DNA of 56,482 nucleotides, from assembly GCA_036262835.1 (NCBI GenBank), contig DATAID010000017.1, forward strand, positions 1 through 56,482. Reading direction: 5' to 3'. This DNA comes from RBG-16-66-20 sp036262835 (GTDB taxonomy: Bacteria > Pseudomonadota > Gammaproteobacteria > Burkholderiales > SG8-39). Below, in pieces: positions 8,198-17,276 of this stretch. The notes under the pieces are model-generated. The model made no database searches, was not told the origin of the DNA, and saw only the letters and a program-made list of their open reading frames with translations. The stretch's first letter is position 1. Each line of letters begins with the position of its first letter. Made by a program: the position numbers and the translations under genes.

Positions 8198-9333
8198 ACT
8201 TTCCTGCCCGGTGCGATGAACGGGTACTCGACGTACCGGTAAGTGATCGCGGACAGGCCCACCGCGAGCGACACGGCGAGCGCGGCCCAGGACCAGAACT
8301 CGAGCGGCGCGAGGCTGCCGAGCGGCGTCACCGCGTTGACCGCGCGCATGACCGAATAAAGGACGATGCAGTGCACGAGATAGACGCTGTAGCTCACCGC
8401 GCCGAGGAGCCGCGCCGGGGCGCACCTGAGCAGGCCGAGCAGGCTCTGGCCGTCGAGCACGAAGACGAAGAAGACGGCGAGGAGCGCGAGCGGCCACACC
8501 GCGTAGATCTCCTCGAACGGCAGCGCGAGCACGAGCGGCACGAGCGCGACCGGCGCGAGCCACGGCGCGGCGAGGCGCCCGGTGAGCAGGCCGCGCTCGA
8601 TTGCGAGGGCGGCAAGCGCGCCGAAGAGGAAGCACAGCCACAGCGGGCTGCGCAGGCCGAAGTACACCGTCACCGCGCACAGCAGCCAGAAGCGCCAGCC
8701 GCGCCGGAACTGCGCGAGCAGCGGCAGCGCGGCGTAGAAGGACCACTCGAGCGCGAGCGTCCAGTACACGGCATTGATGTAGCGCGCATCCGGGAGGCCG
8801 TTCAGGTCGCCGTTCTGGATGAAGCCGAAGGAAAGCCAGGCGCGCAGGTCGCGCAGGAACTGGATCAGGCCGGTCTGCAGGGTGAAGCCGGTCAGCACGG
8901 CCACCACCAGCGCCGAGAGCGCCACCGAGACGAGGTACATCGGCACGAGGCGCCGGATGCGCGAGCGATAGAGCTTCGCCGTGCTTAGGGCCTCGCCCTC
9001 GCGCAGGACGCGGGTCCAGAAAAGAAAGCCCGTGATCATCATGAAGAGCGAGACCGCGGCCGCGCCGATCGCGCCGTAGAAGTGCGCTGCGCCGCCATCC
9101 CAGCGCCCGGTCGTCCAGTAGCCGTAATTGGTGGCGCAGTGCGCGAAGAACACCGCGAGCGCCGCGAACCCGCGCAGGCCGTCGAGCGTCTGGAATCGCT
9201 GGCCGGCCTGCTCGGCGAGCCGCTCGCGGTAGAAGGCGCTCGCGGCGAGGATCGCCGCGGCGATCGCGAAGCAAAGCGCCATGAGCAGCGCCCAGGGCAG
9301 CGGCGTGGCGAAGGGGAAAGCGGCCGGAGACAT
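8119..9333 (-). CDS. Membrane acyltransferase 3 family (OafA-like)
   Basis: A 404-residue integral membrane protein with about ten hydrophobic segments. The acyltransferase 3 signature is present: TLDGLRGFAALAVFFAH (about residues 48-64), including the conserved Arg and the catalytic-type His, then SLFMMITGFLFW, and a distal SVYLVHCIV. This family moves acetyl or succinyl groups across or within the inner membrane onto polysaccharides, so the EPS made here is probably O-acylated. The family's RRxxR-type motif is represented by SRIRRLVPMYL. It lies 15 bases after the GINT1-like gene. Confidence 0.88.
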   Translation of the reverse strand: MSPAAFPFATPLPWALLMALCFAIAAAILAASAFYRERLAEQAGQRFQTLDGLRGFAALAVFFAHCATNYGYWTTGRWDGGAAHFYGAIGAAAVSLFMMITGFLFWTRVLREGEALSTAKLYRSRIRRLVPMYLVSVALSALVVAVLTGFTLQTGLIQFLRDLRAWLSFGFIQNGDLNGLPDARYINAVYWTLALEWSFYAALPLLAQFRRGWRFWLLCAVTVYFGLRSPLWLCFLFGALAALAIERGLLTGRLAAPWLAPVALVPLVLALPFEEIYAVWPLALLAVFFVFVLDGQSLLGLLRCAPARLLGAVSYSVYLVHCIVLYSVMRAVNAVTPLGSLAPLEFWSWAALAVSLAVGLSAITYRYVEYPFIAPGRKVWKTSKENPENPPSPSPSSWDPVSPR

Positions 9334-9348
9334 GCGGCGCGGCCTGCC

Positions 9349-11010
9349 TCAGCCCCGCGGCCTGGCGAGCGGGTTGCGCAGGCGGTAGGCGAAGCCGTCC
9401 ATGACGGTGAGGCCGCCCGAGTGGTTGTAGGTGTGGATGCCGAGCACGCGATCGGCGCGCGCGGGCTGGATGCGGCGCGCCTCGCGCTCGGCGAACTCGG
9501 TCGGCGTAAGGCGCAGGATGCGCTGGATCGCCACCGCCGCGCCGTAGCGCGGCGCGCCGACCTGCGCGGGGCGGCACAGGCCCTGCTCGTCGCGAAACAG
9601 CGCGCCCGCCGGGCGCGCGCTGCGCACGTCCGATTTCACGGGATTGCGCTCGTGCGGCCGCCAGTCTCCTTCCAGGCGGTCGGCGTGAAAGAGGTGCAGC
9701 TCGTCATCCAGCGCGCCGCCCTCGGGGGCGCTCGCCGCGAACATCCACCAGCGGCTGCCGTCGTGGTGCAGGGTGGCGTCGGCGCAGCGCACGCCGCGCA
9801 GGAGCGTGCGCTCGAGCTTCCACCGGTTCGGGAAGGCGACGCAGCGGTAGAGGTCGACGGTCCGGTTGGCGGAGGACTCGGGCACCATGTAAAGGCCGCC
9901 GTCGTGCTCGAAAAGAAACGGATAGGACAGGTGATAGTCGCGCTCGAGCACGCGCCGGGGCTTCGAGCAGCTGCCGTCGCGCGCGATCTCGACCGCGGCG
10001 ATGTGCGCCTTGCCGGTGGCGAAGGGCATTTCCTCGAAGAAGATGAAATGCCGGCCCGCGACGGCGAGCGCAAACGGGTCGGCCCAGAGCCGGTCGCGCG
10101 GCGGCACCAGGCGCCGGAAGCCGGCGAGGTCGGCGACGACCCCGCGCGTCTCCTCGAAGCGATAGGCGATCGACCACTGGTCCACCGCGAGCAGCTTTTG
10201 CGCGCCGCGCCAGGCGGCGCGCGCGCCCAGGCGCGCGACGTCCCAAGCGGCCTCCTTCAGTCCCGGCGCCGCGCGCGCCGGCGCGGAGGACACGCACTCC
10301 GGGCAGCGCTCGAGCCATTGCGCGCCCGAGCGGTGCAGCTCGCCGAGCGCGCGCACGGCGAAAGCGGCGCTTTTGCGCAGCGCCTCGTCGCGGTTGCGCG
10401 AGGCGGAAAATGCGTTCGTGCGGGCGGCCGAAGCGTAGACGAGCCGCTCTCCTCCGCCGTCGGCGAGCTTCACCTTGAGGCCGGTGGTGGTGAGCGGCGC
10501 GCCCTCGGCCACCTCGCGCGCGCAGGCGAGCGGATCCATGCTGGCCGCGGCCTCGCCCGCGCAGAAGCGCCACACGCCGTAGCGCGCGAGGCCCTCGAGC
10601 AGGCCGTCGTCGACGTCGTCGAGCGCAAGCGCCACGTCGAGGTCCAGCGCCGCGACCTTGCCCCGCCATTGAACGATCGAGGCCGGCGCGGCGAGGCCGA
10701 TGCGCTCCTCGTGCGGAATCTCGGTGATGACGTCGAGCAGCTCGGCGGCGTCCGGCCCGGCGCCGAACAGGCGCCGGTCGAGCCGCGCATACAGGCTCCA
10801 GAGCGGCGCGGTCGCCTCCGGGGCGGCGAGCCCGAGCGCGAGCACGGCGATTCTCGCGCACTCCGAGGTCGCGATGCGGCCGAGCGCGTCGATCACCCAG
10901 CGCGGCTGGCGCTGGGCGGCGGCAAAGACGCCGACTCTCAGGCGCGGCTTGGGCCTGGGCGCCGGGCGCTCGAGCGTCTGCGCAGGCAGCGCAACGTCTA
11001 GAGCCTCCAT
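9349..11010 (-). CDS. GINT1-like beta-propeller protein, probable sugar-transfer role
   Basis: A 553-residue protein in two parts. The N-terminal third (RLRVGVFAAAQRQPRWV... onward) looks like a nucleotide/formyl-transferase-like Rossmann region without a clear catalytic motif. The C-terminal 270 residues contain DRLWADPFALAVAGRHFIFFE, LSYPFLFEHDGGLYMVPES, ADATLHHDGSRWWMFAA and IHTYNHSGGLTVMDG, matching my knowledge of the glucosamine inositolphosphorylceramide transferase N-terminal domain, a five-bladed propeller seen in bacterial polysaccharide loci. I chose the ATG at 11010, where it overlaps the dehydrogenase gene by 13 bases, over longer forms whose added residues look like out-of-frame sequence. 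The biochemical role is unproven. Confidence 0.65.
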   Translation of the reverse strand: MEALDVALPAQTLERPAPRPKPRLRVGVFAAAQRQPRWVIDALGRIATSECARIAVLALGLAAPEATAPLWSLYARLDRRLFGAGPDAAELLDVITEIPHEERIGLAAPASIVQWRGKVAALDLDVALALDDVDDGLLEGLARYGVWRFCAGEAAASMDPLACAREVAEGAPLTTTGLKVKLADGGGERLVYASAARTNAFSASRNRDEALRKSAAFAVRALGELHRSGAQWLERCPECVSSAPARAAPGLKEAAWDVARLGARAAWRGAQKLLAVDQWSIAYRFEETRGVVADLAGFRRLVPPRDRLWADPFALAVAGRHFIFFEEMPFATGKAHIAAVEIARDGSCSKPRRVLERDYHLSYPFLFEHDGGLYMVPESSANRTVDLYRCVAFPNRWKLERTLLRGVRCADATLHHDGSRWWMFAASAPEGGALDDELHLFHADRLEGDWRPHERNPVKSDVRSARPAGALFRDEQGLCRPAQVGAPRYGAAVAIQRILRLTPTEFAEREARRIQPARADRVLGIHTYNHSGGLTVMDGFAYRLRNPLARPRG

Positions 11011-12356
11011 ACCCGGATGCCTTCCTTGCGATAGACCGCCGGGTCGAGCGCCGCCTTGACGTCGACCAGCACGCCCTGGCGCACGATCTTCTGCAGGAAC
11101 GTCGCGGGCGGCATGGCAAGGAAATGCCGATGCGCGACCGCGAGGATGAGCGCATCCGCGGGCGGCAGCTCGTCCCACGAGGCGAGGCGCAGGTCATAGG
11201 CCTCGCGCGCCGCGGCGGCGTCCACCACCGGGTCGTGCACCCGCACCTCGATGTCGAACTCGCGCAATTCCCTCACGATGTCGATCACGCGCGAATTGCG
11301 CGCGTCGGGGCAGTCTTCCTTGAACGAGAGGCCGAGCACGTTGACGCGCGCGCCGCGGATGTTGCGGCCGGCGTGGATCAGCTGCTGCACCGTCTTTCGC
11401 GCGATGTGCGCGCCCATGCCGTCGTTGATGCGCCGGCCGGCGAGGATCACCTCGGGGTGGTAGCCGAGGAGCTCGGCCTTGTGCGTGAGGTAGTACGGAT
11501 CGACGCCGATGCAGTGGCCGCCGACCAGGCCCGGGCGGAAGGGCAGGAAGTTCCACTTGGTGCCCGCGGCCTGCAGCACCTCGGTCGTGTCGAGCCCCAT
11601 CTTGTCGAAAATGATGGAGAGCTCGTTCACAAAAGCGATGTTCAGGTCGCGCTGCGTGTTCTCGATCACCTTGGCGGCTTCGGCCACGCGGATCGAGGAG
11701 GCGCGGTACACGCCCGCCTTGACCACCGAGCCGTAGAGCGCGGCGACCTTCTCCAGGGTCGCGGCGTCGTCGCCCGCCACGACTTTGCGGATCTTCGTGA
11801 AGCAGTGCTCCTTGTCGCCGGGATTGATGCGCTCGGGCGAATAGCCGACGTGGAAATCCTGCTTCCAGCGCATCCCCGAGGCGCGCTCGAGGATCGGCAC
11901 GCACACCTCCTCGGTCGCGCCCGGATAGACGGTCGACTCGTACACCACGACGGCGCCGGGCTTGAGGTAGCGGCCGACGGTGTGGCTCGCGGCCTCGAGC
12001 GGCTCGAGGTCGGGCTGGCGCGCGGCGTTGACCGGCGTGGGCACCGCGACGATCACGAAATCGGCGCGCGCGAGGTCGGCCGGCTCGCCGGTGGCCTTCA
12101 GATGGCGCGCGAGCTTCAGCTCCGCGCCGCCGATCTCGCCGGTCGGGTCGACGCCGAGCTTCAGGCTCTCGACCTTGCGCACGGCGCGGTCGTAGCCGAG
12201 GGTCGGGCGCAGCTTGCCGAATTCGACGGCGACGGGGATGCCGACGTAGCCCAGGCCGACGACCGCGACCGTCTCCTGCCCGGGCGCGGGCGCGGCTTCC
12301 ACTTCCTTGACAGCGGCTTCCGGGAGCAGCATGGCGGCGCTTTCCATTTTCGTCAT
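10998..12356 (-). CDS. tviB: Nucleotide-sugar 6-dehydrogenase (UDP-N-acetylhexosamine type)
   Basis: A 452-residue UDP-glucose/GDP-mannose dehydrogenase-family enzyme. The NAD Rossmann motif is VVGLGYVGIPVAVEFG (about residues 31-46), the middle domain has ESTVYPGATEEV, and the catalytic Cys lies in GLVGGHCIGVDPYYL. The C-terminal domain has VNVLGLSFKEDCPDARNS. The SPERINPGDK segment and overall style fit the TviB/WbpO branch that oxidises UDP-GalNAc or UDP-GlcNAc to the uronate with two NAD+ (family knowledge). It overlaps the epimerase gene by ATGA, so the two steps are coupled genetically as they would be in the pathway. Confidence 0.9.
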   Translation of the reverse strand: MTKMESAAMLLPEAAVKEVEAAPAPGQETVAVVGLGYVGIPVAVEFGKLRPTLGYDRAVRKVESLKLGVDPTGEIGGAELKLARHLKATGEPADLARADFVIVAVPTPVNAARQPDLEPLEAASHTVGRYLKPGAVVVYESTVYPGATEEVCVPILERASGMRWKQDFHVGYSPERINPGDKEHCFTKIRKVVAGDDAATLEKVAALYGSVVKAGVYRASSIRVAEAAKVIENTQRDLNIAFVNELSIIFDKMGLDTTEVLQAAGTKWNFLPFRPGLVGGHCIGVDPYYLTHKAELLGYHPEVILAGRRINDGMGAHIARKTVQQLIHAGRNIRGARVNVLGLSFKEDCPDARNSRVIDIVRELREFDIEVRVHDPVVDAAAAREAYDLRLASWDELPPADALILAVAHRHFLAMPPATFLQKIVRQGVLVDVKAALDPAVYRKEGIRVWRL

Positions 12357-13459
12357 GCCGTGTGATGGGCCGGCGCCGCGCCGTGCTCCAGGGGAACCAT
12401 CTCGGGCCGCTTCTTCTGCGGCGCGCGCTCGTCGGCGAGCCGGCCGGCGTACCAGTCGACGGTGCGCTCCAGCCCCTCGGCCACGCGCACGCTCGCGCGG
12501 AAGCCCAGCAGGCGCGTCGCCTTGCCGATGTCGGCGCGCGAATACTTGACGTCGCCGCGCCTGAAGTCGCGGTACTCCGGGGTCACGTCCGCGACGTGCG
12601 CGAAGCGCCGCGACACGAGCGAGCGCAGCGTCCCGAAGAGCTCGGCGAGCGACGTCTGCTCGTTCGCCGCGATGTTGTAGACCTGGTTGACCGCGTCGGG
12701 GTTGTCCACGGTGGCGGCAAGCAGGTTCGCCTGCACCGCGTTGCCGACGTAGCAGAAATCGCGCGTCGTGGTGCCGTCGCCGTTCATGTAGACCGGCGTG
12801 CCGCGGATCATCGCGGCGATCCACGCCGGGATCACCGCCGCGTAGGGATTGTCGGGGTCCTGGCGCGGGCCGAAGACGTTGAAATAGCGCAGCCCGATCG
12901 TGCCCAGGCCGTAGCAGCGCTGGAAAATGTCGGCGTAAAGCTCGTTCACGTACTTGGTGAGCCCGTAGGGAGACAGCGGCCGGCCGATCTGCGGCTCGAC
13001 CTTGGGCAGGCCGGGATGGTCGCCGTAGGTCGCGCTCGAGCCGGCGTAGACGAAGCGCGCCACGCCCGCGTCGCGCGCCGCGACCAGCATGTTGACGAAG
13101 CCGCTCACGTTCGCCTGGTGGCTGGAGAGCGGGTCCTCGATCGAGCGCACCACGCTGCCGAGCGCCGCCTGGTGCAGCACGTAGCGCGCGCCGCGGCAGG
13201 CCCAGCGGCAGGCCTCCAGCTCGCGGATGTCGCCCTCGATGAACTCGAACCGGCGCCACTGCGCCTCGGACACGAGCGCGCGCACCTGCTCGAGGTTGTG
13301 GCGGTGGCCGGTGGCGAAGCTGTCCAGGCCGGTCACCTGCTGGTCCAGCCGCAGCAGCGTCTCCACGAGGTTCGAGCCGATGAACCCGGCCGCGCCGGTG
13401 ACGAGCCAGCGCTGCGGCTCGCCGCGGATGCGCTGCTTCAGATCTTCGTAGGCAGACAT
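12353..13459 (-). CDS. wbpP: UDP-N-acetylglucosamine 4-epimerase, SDR family
   Basis: A 368-residue extended SDR. NAD binding is VTGAAGFIGSNLVETLL (about residues 20-36); the active site is YAGSSATYGDHP with catalytic Ser, and SPYGLTKYVNELYA with the Tyr-x3-Lys pair. LRYFNVFGPRQDPDNPYAAVIP is the typical substrate loop. This matches the WbpP/TviC group that interconverts UDP-GlcNAc and UDP-GalNAc. CAGGAGA before the ATG gives a good ribosome site. It feeds the dehydrogenase gene that begins at its stop codon. Confidence 0.92.
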   Translation of the reverse strand: MSAYEDLKQRIRGEPQRWLVTGAAGFIGSNLVETLLRLDQQVTGLDSFATGHRHNLEQVRALVSEAQWRRFEFIEGDIRELEACRWACRGARYVLHQAALGSVVRSIEDPLSSHQANVSGFVNMLVAARDAGVARFVYAGSSATYGDHPGLPKVEPQIGRPLSPYGLTKYVNELYADIFQRCYGLGTIGLRYFNVFGPRQDPDNPYAAVIPAWIAAMIRGTPVYMNGDGTTTRDFCYVGNAVQANLLAATVDNPDAVNQVYNIAANEQTSLAELFGTLRSLVSRRFAHVADVTPEYRDFRRGDVKYSRADIGKATRLLGFRASVRVAEGLERTVDWYAGRLADERAPQKKRPEMVPLEHGAAPAHHTA

Positions 13460-14610
13460 TGGTTGATCTCCTGTTGTTTGGGTTGCTTGCAGATCTCGGC
13501 GAGCGTGCGGGCGTAGCGCTCGACCATGCGGCGCTCCGAGAAGAGCCCTTCCACGACCTCGCGCGCGCGGCGGCCCATGCGGGCCGCGGCGCCCGGCTCG
13601 GCGAGCAGCGCGAGGCGCCCGACCAGCGCCTCGGTGTCGCCCACCGGAAAGAGGAAGCCGTTCCAGCCCGGCACGATCATCTCGGCCGCGCCGCCGACCT
13701 CGGCGTGCACGACCGGCTTGCCGAGCGCCATCGCCTCGATCGCGGCGAGCGAGAACGCCTCGGTGAAGCTGCAGAGCGCGAGCGCGTCGCAGGCGGCGAG
13801 CCAGGGGCGCACGTCCTCCTGCAGTCCGGTGACGACGACCTCGGCGCCGACGCCGCGGTCGCGCGCGCGCGCCTCCAGCGCGGCGCGCATCTCGCCGTCG
13901 CCGATGAAGAGCGCGCGCGCCGGCACGCCGCGCGCGCGCAGCCTCACGATCGCGTCGACGAGCTGGAGCGGGTTTTTCTCGGGCCGCAGCACGGCCGAGA
14001 GGCCGACCACGAAGTCGCCCTCGCGGCAGCCGATGGCGGCGCGCGTGCGGCTGCGCGCCATCGCGTTCCATTGCTCGCTGAACTGCTCGGTGTCCACGCC
14101 GTTGTGGATCACCTCGTTGCGGCGCGAGCCGAGGAGCCGGCGGCGCCAGTAGCGGCGCTGGCGTTCCGAGACGAAAACCGTGCACTCGGCCAGCCTGAAA
14201 AAGAGCCGGTACACGAGCATCTGCAGGCTCTCCTTGACATTGAGCATCCGGGTCGAGTGCCACGTCACGAGCAGCGGCGCGCGCAGGCCGGAGACCAGCC
14301 GTGCCCAGCGCAGCGCGAGCGTCGCGTACATGAGCGCATACGCATTCGCGGCGACGACCACCGAAGGCTGCAGTTTGACAAGGTGCTCTTTAAAGACGTG
14401 GAGCGCGGCCACGTCCAGATAGCGCGACGCTTGCAGGCAACGGACCGTGCCCTGCCCCTGCAGGCGGATGCGGTCGAGCTGGCTGCGGTCGTCCTTCACG
14501 TAGACCGCGTGGCATTCGTGCCCCTGCTCGGCCAGGCGGTTCATGAGGGTGATCGAATGGCGCTCGGCGCCGCCGTGCACGAGCGATCCGGTGACAAAGA
14601 GCAGGCGCAT
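13438..14610 (-). CDS. Glycosyltransferase family 4
   Basis: A 390-residue GT-B enzyme. The N terminus MRLLFVTGSLVHGGAERHSI contains the GGAE acceptor loop; the donor domain has VVGLSAVLRPEKNPLQLV, FIGDGEMRAALEARA and CSFTEAFSLAAIEAMALGKP with the E-x7-E catalytic pair. It is one of three GT4 enzymes in the operon and presumably adds a residue to the lipid-linked repeat unit. Its last 22 bases overlap the start of the epimerase gene. The donor specificity is unknown. Confidence 0.88.
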   Translation of the reverse strand: MRLLFVTGSLVHGGAERHSITLMNRLAEQGHECHAVYVKDDRSQLDRIRLQGQGTVRCLQASRYLDVAALHVFKEHLVKLQPSVVVAANAYALMYATLALRWARLVSGLRAPLLVTWHSTRMLNVKESLQMLVYRLFFRLAECTVFVSERQRRYWRRRLLGSRRNEVIHNGVDTEQFSEQWNAMARSRTRAAIGCREGDFVVGLSAVLRPEKNPLQLVDAIVRLRARGVPARALFIGDGEMRAALEARARDRGVGAEVVVTGLQEDVRPWLAACDALALCSFTEAFSLAAIEAMALGKPVVHAEVGGAAEMIVPGWNGFLFPVGDTEALVGRLALLAEPGAAARMGRRAREVVEGLFSERRMVERYARTLAEICKQPKQQEINQCLPTKI

Positions 14611-14625
14611 GCCGGGCCCGGCCCT

Positions 14626-16125
14626 TCAGGCCCGGTTGCCGAGGTTGAGGAGCGAGCTCATGGCCGCGCGCCCGGAGCGCGAGCCGAGCAGGAGCGTCCC
14701 GTACAGCGCGGCGAGGCAGAACCCGCCGAGCGCGACGCGCTCGAGCGGCGGCGCGCCGCGCATGGCCTGGTGAACCACGAGCCAGGCGAACCCGGCCGAG
14801 AGCGCCGCGGCGCCGATGCGCGCGCCGAGCGCGCGCCAGTCCTGCAGCTCGCGCATCGGGATCGCGGTGAGCGCCGAGACGCGCCGCAGGTGGACGTAGC
14901 GGTCGAGGTAGATCGCCACGACGCTGCCCAGCGCCGCGCCCGGCATCCCGAAGTGCAGCGCGCCCACCCAGCTCAGCGCGACCGAGAGCGCGAGCGCAAT
15001 GGCGTTCACCGAGAGCGCGAAGCTGCCCTGGTGCAGGAGCAGCACGAAGCTGCCGATCTCGACGATGCCGCAGGTCATGCCGACCGCATAGAGGCGCATG
15101 ACCGGCGCGGCGTCCACGTAGGTGGACGTATAGACGAAGCCGATCAGGTCCTCGGCGAAGGCGAAGGCGAAGGCGAGCAGCGGCGCGAGGAAGGTCGCGG
15201 CCAGCAGGTTCGCGCGCGAGTTCAGGCGCACCACGCCGCGCATGTCGCCCACCGCGTGCAGGCGGCTCATGCTCGGGAGGAAGGCGTCGTTCACCGACAT
15301 GCGAAAGAGGCTCACGATCGGCCCGAGCACGGCGGCGATCGAGAAGGCGGCGAAGTTGTGCAGCGCGAAGATCGAGGCCGCGACCCACTGGTCGGACTGG
15401 CTGCGCAGCCCGTAAAGCGACCCCGAGAGCCCGAAGGGAGCGCAGTGCCTGAACTGGGTGGCAAAGACCTTTCGCTCGAGCCAGGCGCCGCCCAGGCCGT
15501 GATGGCGCGCGATATAGGCGAGCAGGATCGCGATCTTCAGCACGACGAGCGCCACGAGCAGCCACAGCAGAACGCTCAGGTCCCCGGTCATGATCGCGCC
15601 CACGGCGAGCGTGATCGCGCGCAGCGACGCGAGGCTGATCTGGATGGTCGCCTGCGTCATGAGGCGCTCCTCGGACTTGAGAAGCATGTCGAGCATGGCC
15701 GAGGTCACCCAGAGCGCGACGAACGCGGGCACGAGCGCGCCGAACTCCGAGAGCTTGGCCATCGCGCCGGGCAGGAAGGGGTTCCAGGGGCTCACCGCCC
15801 AGGCGCCCACGAGGCCGCCGATGGCGAGCCAGAGCAGCGAGTGATGGATATAGAGGCGCTTCTCGGCGGGCGCCGCGCGCGGCAGATAGTAAAAGAGCCC
15901 CTGCGGAATGCCGAGCGGCGCGATCGCCATCACGGTGCCGACGGCGAGCCAGAGCAGCCGGTATTGGCCGAAGCTCGCGGCATCCAGCGTCCGCGCCAGC
16001 ACCACCGGCAGCAGGAACTGCATCGCGTAGTCGAAGGCGTTGGCCGCGCCGAGAATCAGCGCCCGCCCGCCCAGGCCCTTCGCTTCGCCCCGGTTCTCGG
16101 CCCGGGCGCTGCTTCCGGCGCTCAT
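14626..16125 (-). CDS. Oligosaccharide flippase family protein (Wzx-like)
   Basis: A 499-residue polytopic membrane protein with about 12-14 hydrophobic segments separated by short loops. The opening LILGAANAFDYAMQFLLPVVLARTL and the mid-protein SLFRMSVNDAFLPSMSRLHA resemble polysaccharide transporter (PST/MATE-like) flippases. Role by family and context: it moves undecaprenyl-linked repeat units across the inner membrane. It starts by ATG overlapping the upstream GT stop (ATGA) and lies between two GT4 genes. Confidence 0.85.
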   Translation of the reverse strand: MSAGSSARAENRGEAKGLGGRALILGAANAFDYAMQFLLPVVLARTLDAASFGQYRLLWLAVGTVMAIAPLGIPQGLFYYLPRAAPAEKRLYIHHSLLWLAIGGLVGAWAVSPWNPFLPGAMAKLSEFGALVPAFVALWVTSAMLDMLLKSEERLMTQATIQISLASLRAITLAVGAIMTGDLSVLLWLLVALVVLKIAILLAYIARHHGLGGAWLERKVFATQFRHCAPFGLSGSLYGLRSQSDQWVAASIFALHNFAAFSIAAVLGPIVSLFRMSVNDAFLPSMSRLHAVGDMRGVVRLNSRANLLAATFLAPLLAFAFAFAEDLIGFVYTSTYVDAAPVMRLYAVGMTCGIVEIGSFVLLLHQGSFALSVNAIALALSVALSWVGALHFGMPGAALGSVVAIYLDRYVHLRRVSALTAIPMRELQDWRALGARIGAAALSAGFAWLVVHQAMRGAPPLERVALGGFCLAALYGTLLLGSRSGRAAMSSLLNLGNRA

Positions 16126-17276
16126 GCCACCGCCTCGGACCGGCCCGCCGCGAGCTCGCCAAGGAGCGCGCCGTAGCGCGCCATCACCTCGCGCGGCGAA
16201 TGCGTCGCGGCAAAGTACTCGCGCGAGCGCGCGCTCGCGCGGCGGTGATAGGCGGCGTTGTCGAACAGGCGCTCGATCTCCTCGACCGCCTCGTCGACCT
16301 CGCTCACGACGCGATAGACCGGCTCGCCCTGATGACGCGCTGCGATGTCGACCCAGGCCACCGCGGGAACGCCGCGCGCCCAGGCCTGCAGGAAGGTGTT
16401 GGGCACGCCTTCATAGTCGGAGCAGTTGACGTGCACGCGCGCCCGGTCGAAATACGGCTCGACGCGCTCGAGCGGCAAGAAGCCCGTCATCTCGACGTTG
16501 GGCAGCCGCGCGGCGGCGGCGCGCACGCTGTCGAAATAGCTCTGGCGCGCCTCGTCGTCGACTCCCGGGCCGCCCACCATGACGAAGCGCCGGTGCGGCA
16601 GGCGACGCGCGAGCTCGAGAAAGAGCTCCGGGCGCTTGTACTGGTGCACGGTGCCGACCCACAGCACCGTGTCGCCCTCACCCGGGCGCGCATCGGGCGG
16701 CGGCTCGTAGCAGCTGGGAATGAGCACGGACTGGCGGCCGTAGTGCTGGAGGCAGCTTCTGCGCTGGTTCTCGTTCTGCACCACGAGCCGGTCCACGCGC
16801 GCCAGGCCGCGCTCGAAGAGCCACCGGTCGCGCCGGAACCGGATCTGCTGCCGGCCGGGGATGAAATCGATGTCGGAGGCGCCCGCGTAGATCGAGCGCC
16901 GGCCGTGGTGGCGGCAGAACTCGGCCACCACCGCGGTGAGCATGGCCGAGGAGCGCTGGTAGTAGATGTCGGCGCCCGCCTCGTACATCGCTCGCCACAT
17001 GCCGGTGATGCGCGGATGAAGGAAGCGGAATCCCGGGATGCCGGCGTCGGGCTTGTAGGTCTTGTAGACGGTGACGCCGTCGATTTCCACCTTCGGCGGC
17101 TGCCCGAAGTCGAGCGAGATCATCGAGACGCGATAGCCCGAGCGGGCGAGCAGGCGCGCGAGGATGCTCTGCTGCACCTCGGCCCCGCCCACCACGCCGA
17201 GGTTCGGGTCGCGCGAGAAAACCGGCCAGGCGAGCGGCGCGACGAAGCAGATGTGGGGCGCGGAATCAGCGGCCAG
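16122..17276 (-). CDS. Glycosyltransferase family 4 with probable CTG start
   Basis: A GT-B enzyme of about 384 residues. The N-terminal segment HICFVAPLAWP, then NLGVVGGAEVQQSILARLLA, is conserved GT4 structure and must be translated, yet the open frame back to the previous in-frame stop has no ATG, GTG or TTG before it. The only near-start codon is CTG at 17276, preceded by AAGGAAGG with suitable spacing. A GTG at 17195 would give 357 residues but delete the first beta strand. The donor half has VLWVGTVHQYKRPELFLELA, MVGGPGVDDEA and CSDYEGVPNTFLQAWARGVP. It overlaps the ligase end by 11 bases. Confidence 0.85.
   Translation of the reverse strand: MAADSAPHICFVAPLAWPVFSRDPNLGVVGGAEVQQSILARLLARSGYRVSMISLDFGQPPKVEIDGVTVYKTYKPDAGIPGFRFLHPRITGMWRAMYEAGADIYYQRSSAMLTAVVAEFCRHHGRRSIYAGASDIDFIPGRQQIRFRRDRWLFERGLARVDRLVVQNENQRRSCLQHYGRQSVLIPSCYEPPPDARPGEGDTVLWVGTVHQYKRPELFLELARRLPHRRFVMVGGPGVDDEARQSYFDSVRAAAARLPNVEMTGFLPLERVEPYFDRARVHVNCSDYEGVPNTFLQAWARGVPAVAWVDIAARHQGEPVYRVVSEVDEAVEEIERLFDNAAYHRRASARSREYFAATHSPREVMARYGALLGELAAGRSEAVA

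Noticed and set aside
13459..16176. A 905-residue plus-strand open frame opposite the GT4 and flippase genes, with others such as 17164-19908 and 5154-7109
   Set aside because: Composition is Arg/Ala/Glu/His-rich antisense reading of GC-rich codons; no domain motifs, no ribosome site, and strong genes lie on the other strand.
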